A stretch of 64,000 bases of DNA from Leptasterias polaris. Taxonomy: Eukaryota > Echinodermata > Asteroidea > Forcipulatida > Asteriidae. Shown piece after piece: positions 25,829-37,705 of this stretch. The stretch's first letter is position 1, and each line of letters starts with the position of its first letter. The notes beneath the pieces are model-generated. The model saw nothing but the letters and a program-made list of their open reading frames with translations, had not been told where the DNA came from and did no database searches. The position numbers and the translations under genes were made by a program. The stretch is taken from the NCBI GenBank assembly GCA_037783415.1, contig JAZGTN010000025.1:4340001-4404000 (forward strand), read 5' to 3'.

Positions 25829-26089
25829 CAGGGCCAATTGGGCTCTGCTTACCGCCAAATTCTGTGCTTGTAATCACAATTCTCTGCTCAAAACGCTAGT
25901 GCCGAATTTCCGCGCTAGCTGTGTATTCAATGAGCGAAGAATGCCTAGTAATGTGGAGTGATGCACGCACACTAAGCAAACATTCCCCACTAACCCGTGA
26001 ATTATGTTTGACGTTAGAGCGGAAATCTCTGCTTCTGTAAGCGCTGATTCTTTGCTTACAGTCAGCAGAGCCAGGAAATTTGGGCCCTG
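25829..26089. mobile_element. hAT-like MITE, 261 bp
   Basis: The ends are inverted: CAGGGCCAATTGGGCTCTGC at the left and its counterpart CAGAGCC...AATTTGGGCCCTG at the right. The internal motif TGCTTAC recurs in both arms. The termini resemble the CAGGGCCCAATTTCATA family but the body differs. The target-site duplication is not clear. Confidence 0.6.
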
Positions 26090-27110
26090 AAAAAATGTGT
26101 AAATGATAGACTTTCAAGGACCCTATGTGACAGCAAGCTTAAAGGTCATTCTATTGTTCATACATGTTGAAATTTTCATAGACTGAGACGTACAAGTACA
26201 TGGTGGACATTTGGTACTCCTGCTGCCTGCTGGCATCTAGAATTCTAGTATCCAATAGCCTATATGCTTGTCCTATGCGCATGATTGGCGTGCAAAGATA
26301 TCCGTGTGAAATCTGATTCAAAGTAACACTCGCAACCATCATGTCCCACTAATTTTGAAGCAGTGCAGTACACAACTATAAAACCTGGCAAAGTCACATG
26401 TAAACTACAGCATGGCGTTCATTATTGGCAGCTTGATTAACTTTTTAAAACTGTACTCGGTTTCCCAAGATGCATTGCGGTATGTTTTAACGATTGCGCT
26501 CGTGCAAGGCCTATTGGCATATGGATGTAGCAATGACAAGCTATTTACACCTGACTTTGCTTTTTTAAATTTAGCTTTTAGCCACAACTAATGGGAGAGG
26601 CACTTGGCTATGGCTAGTTCAACACTGCCTCACGAAAATGCCAACTGCAGCAGACGTAGCCAACATACTTTATCCACAGCCGCAACATACTTTATACAAA
26701 AAACATCTGTCTGGGTCTCTTTATATTGACATAGTGATTATCAATGGGATTTTTGCTTTACAACATCATAGGTACCAGCCTATAAGTGATGTGTTTACCC
26801 CACCTCTGGCTTTGGCTATATCCGCCATTTTGAAGCCTTTACTGTTAGGCATAACACTCTTTCAAAGACAGTTACAAAAAACACTTAAGTGTTTGTGGAA
26901 AAGACCAGGGCCCAAATTAATTGAGCAGTTGAGCAGACAAAAATTGCTTTACTCGCCAAGCGAAAAAAACTGAAGGGATCCAGCCGTATACAATATGCAT
27001 ATTATGAACTAAAAAGTTAACTGGTTACATCCTTTTGCTAAGCCAAACTTTTCAGTGCATACTGGCATTTTGAAATTGGCTCAATTTGGAATAGAAAAAA
27101 ATACACAGAA
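26090..27110. other. Unassigned interval
   Basis: No supported exon. A partial GGGCCCAAATTAATTGAGCAG segment near 26907-26950 may be one arm of a decayed hAT-like MITE. An open frame of 111 codons at 26638-26973 runs into this repeat and has no recognisable domain. Confidence 0.4.
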
Positions 27111-27115
27111 AATAC

Positions 27116-27332
27116 AAAACAAACAAACAAACAAACAAACAAACACCCCAACAAACAAACAAACAAACAAACAAACAAACAAACAACCCTACAACCCAAC
27201 AAACAAACAAACAATCCAACACACCAACAAACAAACAAACAAACAAACAACCCAACAAACAACCCACCCAACAAACAAACAGACAACCCAACAAACAAAC
27301 CAACAAACAAACAAACAAACAAACAAACAACT
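27116..27332 (+). repeat. (AAAC)n microsatellite
   Basis: About 215 bp of CAAA repeats are interrupted by CCC-containing variants. It creates long artificial open frames on both strands. Confidence 0.95.
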
Positions 27333-27739
27333 TCAAATTAAATGTACAGTAATTTTTACTTCAATTATCATACAGCTTGGTCATTAGACATGGAAGGGTG
27401 ACCAGATTTCAGGCATTTATCGAAGGAATTGTAAACATTGTCCACTATTTTGAAGACCACTCATTTCATTGGTCAAAATTAACCAAAACAAACACATTTT
27501 AAACAGCAGCAATAACAAAAACCAAGAAAGAGAAGTGGCAGCTAAAATATGAGTACTTAATGTTGTCTTCCAACATCTGTGTTCTCCCCATTATGTAAGA
27601 CTTGTGAACAAGTTGTTAAATGTCTGTCGCGGTGATAGCGAAATGGCTCTCTCGCAATATACCGCGAGAGGGCTGCTCTGCACGAAACTACTGCTCTCAC
27701 GACTGGTCACATGTTAATGACGAAGAGTTGGCTGCCAGC

Positions 27740-27967
27740 ATTTTCGTGAGAAAGCAGTGATCTTGCAACAGCAGTCTGTATTAGGCTACCAAGCGACTCG
27801 ACAATCACCGCGACAAACATTAACCATATGTTGGAAGAACTTTCACCAATGTACATAATGATAAAACAACATATTTGTCCAAAGATTGGAAAAACAGATG
27901 GAAATGATTGAATAAGCTGCGGGATCGAAAGTGCAACCACAGTTTTCTTAAAATCAATAACATTCAT
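27740..27967 (-). pseudogene. Possible membrane-transporter exon, copy 1
   Basis: The minus-strand frame has two hydrophobic stretches (around VFPIFGQICCFIIMYI and IWLMFVAVIVESLGSLIQ) separated by a short polar loop. The pattern is like adjacent transmembrane helices of a major-facilitator transporter of the SLC46 type. A splice-acceptor-like TTTCGATCCCGCAG lies within it at about 27915. Downstream the frame continues past the repeat boundary (AGSQLFVINM) to a stop. No other exon of such a gene was found. The family is an inference from hydropathy and general pattern only. Confidence 0.3.
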
Positions 27968-29098
27968 GAATATTAAAGATCAACTTGAACAAAAATAACA
28001 GTATTGTTATTCTGATATACAGTGTAGAAAGATGTAATAATTACATGTTATTGAGTAAACCCAGTAAAAATTGTTTCATAATAAAAAACAAAAAACCACA
28101 TTTTGATCAGTGTCATGCTGGGCACAAATGCAGAGTTCCTTGAAAAGCTCGTAAGTGCCTAGGAATCAAAACAACACTGGGAAGTCACAGACAAGAAAAT
28201 GAAAAATGCACAAAAAACTAATATAAACTAGAAATTCAGAGTTTGTCTTACCACAAACTCGAGGTGTTCGGTTCCGGGGAGGGGGGGGGGGGGGGGTGGG
28301 GATGATGAGCCCCTTTTCAATAGACGTGGTATCGTGAAGAGTTCCATTTAGTTTTCTCAAAATAAATTTGGACTGTACCTTGCTTTGTACTAAATATACG
28401 TAGTAATTGGTCAAAATTTCAAAAAATTGTAAACATTATTGTCATGACGTCATCATATCGTCACTTTAGCTTTAAGTAGTCATTATCAAGTTTCAATTCA
28501 GTCAAACTTTTGGTCTTGTAGAGATACACAGTTTCAAAAAGTAAACCTTTAAGGCAATACCACGTGACACATGATGAATGTACTACTACAAGATATCTGC
28601 CAAATGTTTGTCTAAGGTATGCATGGCAGTAGCCACTCAGTCTCAGTGTTCTAAGCAGTGTCTGCTAGACAAATCATTAAAAAAAAAAAAAATCACAGTC
28701 AACCCTCCTCCTGTCTGACCATTCACTCCTCCGATACAGTTTGGAATTAATAGACAAATTATGTGTGGTTCAGGAGTTAGAATTTTTTAAACATTAAGCT
28801 TTAACTTCCGGACTGAACCGGAAGTCAATGTCAAATTGGGTCAGGTTTTGTGTAGCTTTGTTTTGTGAACTGTTCACGACCTGTCCGGTCAGTGAGAAGA
28901 AGAAGACACAGACAAAAAACAACCCAGAACAATGAGAATAGGTTTTCGGCTGATAGCACATAGTACAGGTAAACAAATTGATTACATTTTGCTAAAAAAT
29001 GAAGTCAGTTATTACGAGCTGTCCTGTTTCCATCCAGGTGTTGATCCCATGCGCTGCACTCAGTCCTTCACTCAATATAAACTAACAGGATCATTAAT

Positions 29099-29327
29099 AA
29101 TTTTCGTGAGAAAGCAGTGATCTTGCAACAGCAGTCTGTATTAGGCTACCAAGCGACTCGACAATCACCGCGACAAACATTAACCATATGTTGGAAGAAC
29201 TTTCACCAATGTACATAATGATAAAACAACATATTTGTCCAAAGATTGGAAAAACAGATGGAAATGATTGAATAAGCTGCGGGATCGAAAGTGCAACCAC
29301 AGTTTTCTTAAAATCAATAACATTCAT
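29099..29327 (-). pseudogene. Possible membrane-transporter exon, copy 2
   Basis: The residues match copy 1 exactly until the unit boundary, where the frame ends at LLSHENY and a stop. It was produced by the 1,358-bp tandem duplication. It is unlikely to be functional by itself. Confidence 0.3.
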
Positions 29328-30456
29328 GAATATTAAAGATCAACTTGAACAAAAATAACAGTATTGTTATTCTGATATACAGTGTAGAAAGATGTAATAA
29401 TTACATGTTATTGAGTAAACCCAGTAAAAATTGTTTCATAATAAAAAACAAAAAACCACATTTTGATCAGTGTCATGCTGGGCACAAATGCAGAGTTCCT
29501 TGAAAAGCTCGTAAGTGCCTAGGAATCAAAACAACACTGGGAAGTCACAGACAAGAAAATGAAAAATGCACAAAAAACTAATATAAACTAGAAATTCAGA
29601 GTTTGTCTTACCACAAACTCGAGGTGTTCGGTTCCGGGGAGGGGGGGGGGGGGGTGGGGATGATGAGCCCCTTTTCAATAGACGTGGTATCGTGAAGAGT
29701 TCCATTTAGTTTTCTCAAAATAAATTTGGACTGTACCTTGCTTTGTACTAAATATACGTAGTAATTGGTCAAAATTTCAAAAAATTGTAAACATTATTGT
29801 CATGACGTCATCATATCGTCACTTTAGCTTTAAGTAGTCATTATCAAGTTTCAATTCAGTCAAACTTTTGGTCTTGTAGAGATACACAGTTTCAAAAAGT
29901 AAACCTTTAAGGCAATACCACGTGACACATGATGAATGTACTACTACAAGATATCTGCCAAATGTTTGTGTAAGGTATGCATGGCAGTAGCCACTCAGTC
30001 TCAGTGTTCTAAGCAGTGTCTGCTAGACAAATCATTAAAAAAAAAAAAAATCACAGTCAACCCTCCTCCTGTCTGACCATTCACTCCTCCGATACAGTTT
30101 GGAATTAATAGACAAATTATGTGTGGTTCAGGAGTTAGAATTTTTTAAACATTAAGCTTTAACTTCCGGACTGAACCGGAAGTCAATGTCAAATTGGGTC
30201 AGGTTTTGTGTAGCTTTGTTTTGTGAACTGTTCACGACCTGTCCGGTCAGTGAGAAGAAGAAGACACAGACAAAAAACAACCCAGAACAATGAGAATAGG
30301 TTTTCGGCTGATAGCACATAGTACAGGTAAACAAATTGATTACATTTTGCTAAAAAATGAAGTCAGTTATTACGAGCTGTCCTGTTTCCATCCAGGTGTT
30401 GATCCCATGCGCTGCACTCAGTCCTTCACTCAATATAAACTAACAGGATCATTAAT

Positions 30457-30685
30457 AATTTTCGTGAGAAAGCAGTGATCTTGCAACAGCAGTCTGTATT
30501 AGGCTACCAAGCGACTCGACAATCACCGCGACAAACATTAACCATATGTTGGAAGAACTTTCACCAATGTACATAATGATAAAACAACATATTTGTCCAA
30601 AGATTGGAAAAACAGATGGAAATGATTGAATAAGCTGCGGGATCGAAAGTGCAACCACAGTTTTCTTAAAATCAATAACATTCAT
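30457..30685 (-). pseudogene. Possible membrane-transporter exon, copy 3
   Basis: It is identical to copy 2, including the premature end at the unit boundary. Confidence 0.3.
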
Positions 30686-31800
30686 GAATATTAAAGATCA
30701 ACTTGAACAAAAATAACAGTATTGTTATTCTGATATACAGTGTAGAAAGATGTAATAATTACATGTTATTGAGTAAACCCAGTAAAAATTGTTTCATAAT
30801 AAAAAACAAAAAACCACATTTTGATCAGTGTCATGCTGGGCACAAATGCAGAGTTCCTTGAAAAGCTCGTAAGTGCCTAGGAATCAAAACAACACTGGGA
30901 AGTCACAGACAAGAAAATGAAAAATGCACAAAAACTAATATAAACTAGAAATTCAGAGTTTGTCTTACCACAAACTCGAGGTGTTCGGTTCCGGGGAGGG
31001 GGGGGGGATGATGAGCCCCTTTTCAATAGACGTGGTATCGTGAAGATTTCCATTTAGTTTTCTCAAAATAAATTTGGACTGTACCTTGCTTTGTACTAAA
31101 TATACGTAGTAATTGGTCAAAATTTCAAAAAATTGTAAACATTATTGTCATGACGTCATCATATCGTCACTTTAGCTTTAAGTAGTCATTATCAAGTTTC
31201 AATTCAGTCAAACTTTTGGTCTTGTAGAGATACACAGTTTCAAAAAGTAAACCTTTAAGGCAATACCACGTGACACATGATGAATGTACTACTACAAGAT
31301 ATCTGCCAAATGTTTGTGTAAGGTATGCATGGCAGTAGCCACTCAGTCTCAGTGTTCTAAGCAGTGTCTGCTAGACAAATCATTAAAAAAAAAAAAAAAT
31401 CACAGTCAACCCTCCTCCTGTCTGACCATTCACTCCTCCGATACAGTTTGGAATTAATAGACAAATTATGTGTGGTTCAGGAGTTAGAATTTTTTAAACA
31501 TTAAACTTTAACTTCCGGACTGAACCGGAAGTCAATGTCAAATTGGGTCAGGTTTTGTGTAGCTTTGTTTTGTGAACTGTTCACGACCTGTCCGGTCAGT
31601 GAGAAGAAGAAGACACAGACAAAAAACAACCCAGAACAATGAGAATAGGTTTTCGGCTGATAGCACATAGTACAGGTAAACAAATTGATTACATTTTGCT
31701 AAAACAATGAAGTCAGTTATTACGAGCTGTCCTGTTTCCATCCAGGTGTTGATCCCATGCGCTGCACTCAGTCCTTCACTCAATATAAACTAACAGGATG

Positions 31801-32060
31801 ATTAATAATTTGCACGATTTGTAAATGATTTTTCTTAGTGAATAAATTGGCAGAGATGTTGGAGAATGGTTCACAAGTAAGCGGTTGGAAGATATATTAT
31901 TACGGTAGCAGTGATCTTAGCAGACCATGTGTTGTGAAGAATCACAGCAGGGAAGGGAAAATGTTTGGATAATTTCACTGCGTATTAAGTTTGAAGGAGA
32001 GTGGAAAAACCATTGCTTTAATTGGATTGAACGGTTCAATCGTCACGTCGAAATTAAATG
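31801..32060. other. Interval between triplication and element body
   Basis: It joins the third unit to the next element body at about 32070. No exon or element end is supported here. Confidence 0.35.
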
Positions 32061-32069
32061 TTAACTATG

Positions 32070-34363
32070 CATTCAGAGTTTGTACTACCGTTTGTACTAT
32101 CGTCACTTTAGCTTTAAGTAGTCATTATCAATGTCTATCTATATGCCAAGTTTCAATTCAGTCAAACTTTTGGTCTTGTAGATACACAGCTTCAAAAAGT
32201 AAACCTTTAAGGCAATACCACGTGACACATGATGACGTCATCAATCTGAAACTCCACACATGTTGTCTGCATAAAGGTCATTATGTATACCAATTTTAAA
32301 ACGATTGTCATAAACTTCTAGTAAAAGTGTATCTTGGTATGTTTTTAACCTGCCGCTAGAGGGCGCTTTTAGATGTTATGACGTCACCGATCCGATTTTT
32401 TTAAACCAGACCCTTGCTGGATTATAACATCGTTGAAAACAACTTGAAAACATTCATCACTTTTAAATTACAAGGCACTTCCGGTTTCGACCGGAAGTAG
32501 AGGTCATGTCATGTCACGCACACGATGAAAAATGAAGACCTATAATACTTCTATACAATCCCGCAAAAACCAACCGACGGTCTCTTCGTCATGATTTGAT
32601 ATGGATTTTCAAAGATTAAAAATGTTAATGTTGAAAACCTTGTAATTTGACACCTGATGACGTCATCATGACGTCACAACAACTTGATGGAGGTTTCATC
32701 AAGGTTCTAACATGGTGTAAATTTGAGGTTGATCAGATAAACAGAAGTGAAGAATTTGGGCAGTAAATGATTTTTTGTTAAGAATTGCAGAAAGGCAAAC
32801 TTTGACCTTCCGGTACGACCGGAAGTAAAGGTCCTGTGAATTTGGCGTTAACTTTTCAAATGTTGCCCGTGTCTTGATCTATCATATGCTTAAATATGAA
32901 TATTATAGCTTTAATATTCAGAGACATACAGGCATTGGCATGAGGTCACTTTGTGAACTTAAATGGCTTGTAATTTGACATCCGAAGACGTCATCATGAC
33001 GTCAAAACTACTTCATGAAGGTTTTATCAAGGTCCTAACATGGTTTAAATTTGAAGCTGATCAAATATACAGAAGTTAAGATTTTTGAGGCTCAACTATA
33101 ATATGAGTTTCAATGTTCAATTCAATTTCAATCTTGAGTTATTCCGTAGATTAGCCCCCAAAAACGATTTTATTTATCAGCGCTATTTAATAAATATCCA
33201 TCGAAAGAGGGCGCTGTTGACAATTTTTACTTCCCGCCGCCAGACAACAGTACATAATGCTTTGTCAATTAAAGTGGGTGTGGGTGTGGGGGTGTGGGGG
33301 TGTGGGGGTGTGGGGGTGTGGGGGTGTGGGGGTGTGGGGGTGTGGGGGTGTGGGGGTGTGGGGGTGTGGGGGTGTGGGGGTGTGGGGGTGTGGGGGTGTG
33401 GGGGTGTGGGGGGGGGGGGGGTGGGGTGTGGGGGGGGGGGGTGGGGGTGGGGGTGTGGGGGGGGGGTTACGAAATGGGTAAGTGCGCTTCATTGTCCGGT
33501 TTTGACCATATATTAAGGTCAAAATGTTGTCATGTCTGTGTTCAAAAGTTTGAGCAGGACTAACGTTCTACACTCTGATACAAAAATTATGCTGAAATGA
33601 TCAGTAGTTTTAAAGATAAATATAAGATAGGATACTAAGAAATTTTCAACTTCCGATTTGAACGGGAAGTAAGTTTAAATGTTGGACGGGTTCTGTGTAG
33701 CAAATGTCGAACTTTAAATGAGCTATCCGATGATGTGTAGATTATAAAAAACAAACAAATGTTTCATGAGTTATGCTTTTTACAAATATTAAACTTTGAT
33801 TTATTGTAATTCGATGCCCGATGACGTCATCATGACGTAAATAGGTATGTGTCGTCTTCATAGTGAGGTTCAACTATCTGTTGAGTTTCATTGTTCAATT
33901 CAATCTCAATCTTGAGTTATTCCGTAGATAAGCTCGAAAGTGTTTTTTTGAAGGAAAAAAACGAAGGCGAACTTCGACCTAGGGTAACGACCCGGAAGTT
34001 AAGGTCGGACAATTTTGGCGTTAACTTTTCAAATGTTGCCCGTGTCTTGATCTATCATATGCCCAAATATGAATACTGTAGTTGTAATATTCAGAGACAT
34101 ACAGGCATTGGCATGAGGGCACTTTTTGAGCTAAAATGGCTTGTAACTTGCCACCTGATGACGTAATCGTGACGTCACAACTTACTCGGCTTCTCCTAGT
34201 TATGGTCTAACTTCGCATTAAGTTTCAAGTTGATCAAAGATTCGCAAGTATGCGTTTGCTTGCGGACAAAGCTCGGGGAGAAGATGACGGAAAAAAAAGA
34301 AGAAAAAAAAAAAAAAAATGGAACAATAACAAAGAGTTGTTCGGGCTGAATGCCCGAACACCT
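32070..34363 (+). mobile_element. Hairpin-ended repeat body with variant right-end hairpin
   Basis: This is the most regular body. ETS-like palindromes lie at about 32477, 32807, 33650 and 33980. CRE-like double palindromes lie at 32658, 32986, 33822 and 34159, each 172-181 bp after the preceding ETS site. The right-end hairpin (34339-34361) has stem TGTTCGGGC with GCCCGAACA, a paired change relative to other copies, followed by CACCTAA. There is no adjacent left end, so this is a free right terminus. The G-rich tract at 33273-33468 interrupts the body. Confidence 0.7.
33273..33468 (+). repeat. G-rich (GGGGGTGT)n tract
   Basis: About 18 units of an 8-bp G-rich repeat grade into pure G runs. 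The homologous place in the 13.6-kb copy is a plain run of 26 G. It could form G-quadruplex structures. Frames across it are artificial. Confidence 0.9.
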
Positions 34364-35989
34364 AATAAACAAAATGATAAATAACAATTAAACTCATAAA
34401 AGAATACGTTGAACGAGAATAATACTAAAAAGAATAACAACAATGACATTCTTGTTGTCATCACTCATGGTTTTATTTTGACAGCGATATTCTCAAAAAC
34501 AAAGTTCAAAACCAGGTGTTCTGTAAAAAGAATACCGTGGGTGGGACCGGAAATATTTCAGAAACTTGCTCTGGCCCTGTTAACAGCTGTATGAATTTAG
34601 GTTAAAGGTCAAAGAAGAACTGATCTAAACAATATTCAAATTTTGAAGAACATCAGGGCAACTTACAGCGCAGTGCTTTGTACAAAAAGCTGTTCTTGCC
34701 TAGTAGACACAGATAACTAACCAAAATTTGATGTTTAAAGTCAATATGTACCACAAGGCATTTGGCTGGCTAATTTTTTTTGGCTTAAATACGTCTATGA
34801 AATTGGTCAGAATGTAGACAAGATTTTATGATTTAGAGTCTTTCGCAGTCTATTTTTTATTTGGTATATCTTCTATATGTAAAGGGAAACTTATAAACTG
34901 ACAGTCAGGCTTGTTTGAAGACTACAACTTTCACAGGACTTAGAATAAGTTAAATTTGCCATTTTAAAGATTTTTTTTTTTCATCTATCATTAAAAATGC
35001 TCATATATATATATACACTGTTTGAAATCCCTGTGCAATAGTACTTTATGCCCCACTGGATCGCTTAGTTACATCAGAGGAAAGTACATGTATTAGGACC
35101 ACAGAGTTAGATAATGGAACAAGAGGGTTGCATGTCGTGGCTGAGCGGTTAAGAGTACCTGACTCTTGCTTTGGTGTTTCTTATCAGCAGAGTGTGGGGT
35201 CGTGACACTTGTGTTGTTGAGCAAGATACTTTACTATAATTGCTTTGCCCTAAAGATGGGATACTAAATCGTAGATCCCATGTACTAGGATAGGAAGTGC
35301 ATCATGTAAAAAAAAAGAACCCAGAAAACTTATTGTGGAAGAGTAGGGCTTAACCCCTGTGTTTTTGGTTTACATAGCAAGCACCCTCGTTTACAGGTTT
35401 CCTCAGGCTTACGAGCTACAGTGATTAAGTTCACTTATGAGGCATCCTTGGTTTCATTACCAGAAATATATTATACAAATTAAACCATGTGACAACAGCC
35501 CGATATGAAAATGTTTTTGTCCCATGAGAAAATAGTACTAACCTATCATTACAACACTGGTCACATATCAGTTCACATAACCAACATTTTCAAAGAGGAC
35601 ACTCCTTTGCGATAAGCCCTTTGTGAGTTAGATTTAACTAATGTCTGGTACCATGCCTTGTCCGGTCACAAGTATATTGTGAAATTGAATTCCTCAGACT
35701 ATATCAAGTGTTGCTATGTCAAATGGTTCAGGGCAAAGTTCGGCATTTCAACCTTCAGATCTGCAAAGCCTGGTGTCGTTGTCGTTGTGGCACATTTCTT
35801 TGAGAATTGTGATTTGGGGTTTGTCGTTTCTTCTGTAAGTCTTTGCAGATCTGGAGATTGCAATGCAAAAGCTTGCCCGAACAATGTGACATACATGTGG
35901 ATTGAGTCTGTGGATTTTAAATTGACCATTCACTTGTGACCGAACAAGACGTGGTACCAAACATTATGGAATACGAACGTGGGAACAGT
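34364..35989. other. Intergenic interval with a SINE
   Basis: Apart from the SINE at 35130-35350, I see no element end or exon. A short (TA)n tract lies near 35004-35015. Near 35757 and 35843 an AGATCTGCAAAG motif occurs in inverted orientation, giving a spurious 93-codon frame. Confidence 0.4.
35130..35350 (+). repeat. tRNA-derived SINE
   Basis: The head, GTCGTGGCTGAGCGGTTAAG, matches the A-box region of a class II (Leu/Ser-like) tRNA. It is followed by the degraded B-box region, GTCGTGACACTTGTG, AGCAAGATACTTTAC and the body shared with 61480-61925. Confidence 0.7.
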
Positions 35990-35995
35990 AGAACA

Positions 35996-36284
35996 CAGGG
36001 ATGAGATTCATTGCTGGCAAAAAAGTCTGAAACTACATGTTGGATCCAAACTTTAGGACGTAGGACCTACATGTATGTTGAAATGATGGCGTTTCTACCG
36101 TTTGGTAACCCCTCAGGGAGAGTTTGGAATTCAAAGGGCTTTTAGGAACAGTGTCCTAAGCACTAGTGAAGTAGATCAAAGGGAGGTCTTTCTTTTATGT
36201 GGAAAAATTAAAGGCTTTTTTTTATTCACCAGGCTGACATAAAATGTCTGATTTCAGACAAAAGTCTGACAAATCTCATCCCTG
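35996..36284. mobile_element. hAT-like MITE with 6-bp target duplication, copy 1
   Basis: Perfect 13-bp terminal inverted repeats, CAGGGATGAGATT, lie at 35996-36008 and 36272-36284. AGAACA is duplicated immediately outside both ends (35990-35995 and 36285-36290). The length is 289 bp and there is no coding capacity. Confidence 0.8.
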
Positions 36285-36290
36285 AGAACA

Positions 36291-37582
36291 GCATCAAGCC
36301 AACTTTACAAATCATGGTGTCAGTGCAAAAATCTTCATTTCATTAAGGTCAGCCTTCACACAACATGTGTGTATGAAACTACACAAGGGTCGCTACATGT
36401 ACTACCATGTGCAACTTAGTTTTTACCCCAGCAACTGGAAATTTCCCGAAACACAAAACTTTGTACTACAGTGCATTTAAGTTCTTCTGTGGCACTAAAA
36501 CAAGACGAGAAAATAGGAAATCAGCTGCTCAGCTGAAAGTTTGCATACATGTAACTGTAAAACTATTCAAATGAAAAACACATGACCGCCGGGATTGTCC
36601 AGTCATACGTTTACTGGCCCGACACTAAAACCACTGGCATGGGGCCTACGGTCCAGTGTAAGACTCGAGCCCTGACACATACATGTATGAAGTACACTAA
36701 AACAAATCTAACAAGGTTTATTTCTGGTGGACTGCCGATATCAGCTTCCCTCAGAATTACAAGTTGACACACTAGTTCCCTCGGCTTCTCCATAGGAACT
36801 AAACTATCAACTTCCAATTCATCATGGAGCAAACATGGACTATTCACCCTCAAATGATGTAATATTTGTGCATTGGAAAACTGAGATACAACATTCTTGT
36901 ACTGGTTCGACAAAACATCTAAGCACTTACTGGCAAGAAGGTACTAATTATTTCAGAGAATTTTTTACATGGCTGACGTTTTGCGGGAATCAGCAAGAAG
37001 GAAAATGTGAAAAATGCATTGTGTGTCTTGTATGTACTCCAAGAATAATCTTAAACTTTACTTATTTTAAAAAACATCACCCAAAAATAAACGAATCCGG
37101 ACTTAAAAAACGCAACAAGTTTTGTCTGATTTTCTGAAGTAAGAATTTTGCATGAACAAATTAAAAAAACAGCGTTTTCAATAGTACAAATAGAATGTGG
37201 GGCTTGACATGAAGTAAATTAACCCTGGAAAAAGATCCGCAAAGATCCTCAGAAACCCTGGCAAACAAAACATTAACAATTTTGTTTTCTTTTTTAATTG
37301 AGCACTCAAAAAATATACACCTTCACAACAATTTATGGAACGCTGTCCATTAAACTATAATAGTAACTTTTCAAAGACTTAATATTAAATGCAAAACTAA
37401 AATATTCTTTTGTTTGAAACAAAATATGCGCAAGAAAAGATCAACTTCTGAGAAAATGATAAAAAAAATGAGAAGGAAAACAAAATCTAACGAAGGATTG
37501 CAATATCTGCATCGAACAGTATAGGTATACCTGACCTTGTATGAGTTGACCCGTGGTTGACTTTTGACCTCTTGAGGTCAGG
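36291..37582 (-). other. ZMYND11 3' untranslated region and flank
   Basis: This is the sequence downstream of the ZMYND11 stop. A minus-strand AATAAA lies at 36717-36722, and an ATTAAA near 37293; either could be the polyadenylation signal, and I cannot choose. A repeat segment near 36585-36680 (GTTTACTGG, CGACACTAAAACCACTGGC) recurs near 44090-44180. Confidence 0.4.
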
Positions 37583-37705
37583 TCACCGTTTGCGTCTGCA
37601 GAGCCGTTTGTGTTCTTTGTGCCAGTGGCCTTGTTGACAGTTGATGCTACAGTAGGAGGTGTTCCAACAGCAGTGATACATGGCCTCTTGCTCACAGTTA
37701 ATACA
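37583..37705 (-). CDS. ZMYND11: ZMYND11 exon 16, MYND finger and stop
   Basis: It codes for residues 594-633, from [20 protein letters not shown] to HKRLCRRKR and TGA. All MYND zinc ligands are present. In mammals this domain binds PxLxP motifs of partner proteins. No long ORF exists here, so the exon is easy to miss. Confidence 0.96.
   Translation of the reverse strand, partial: CINCEQEAMYHCCWNTSYCSINCQQGHWHKEHKRLCRRKR

Larger units (their letters stand above)
27738..31800. repeat. Tandem triplication, unit 1,358 bp
   Basis: Three head-to-tail units start at about 27741, 29099 and 30457 (offset exactly 1,358 bp for the first two). They differ by a few substitutions and by the length of a poly-G run near 28277, 29636 and 31000. 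Each unit contains a possible transporter exon on the minus strand, then a left-end hairpin (28227, 29586, 30944) of the AACTAGA family with ETS/CRE body sequence. The duplication spans a host-like segment plus part of an element. The last unit diverges near 31800. Confidence 0.9.

Noticed and set aside
26638..26973. 111-codon plus-strand ORF
   Set aside because: It runs into a decayed hAT-like repeat, has no domain and no splice context.
27038..27387. Long frames of KQTN or FVCLFV repeats
   Set aside because: Translation of the (AAAC)n microsatellite in several frames at once.
33085..33563. Glycine/valine/tryptophan or proline/threonine frames
   Set aside because: Translation of the GGGGGTGT tract; no real protein character outside it.
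35658..35939. 93-codon plus-strand ORF
   Set aside because: It crosses a local inverted repeat (AGATCTGCAAAG) and is open on both strands.
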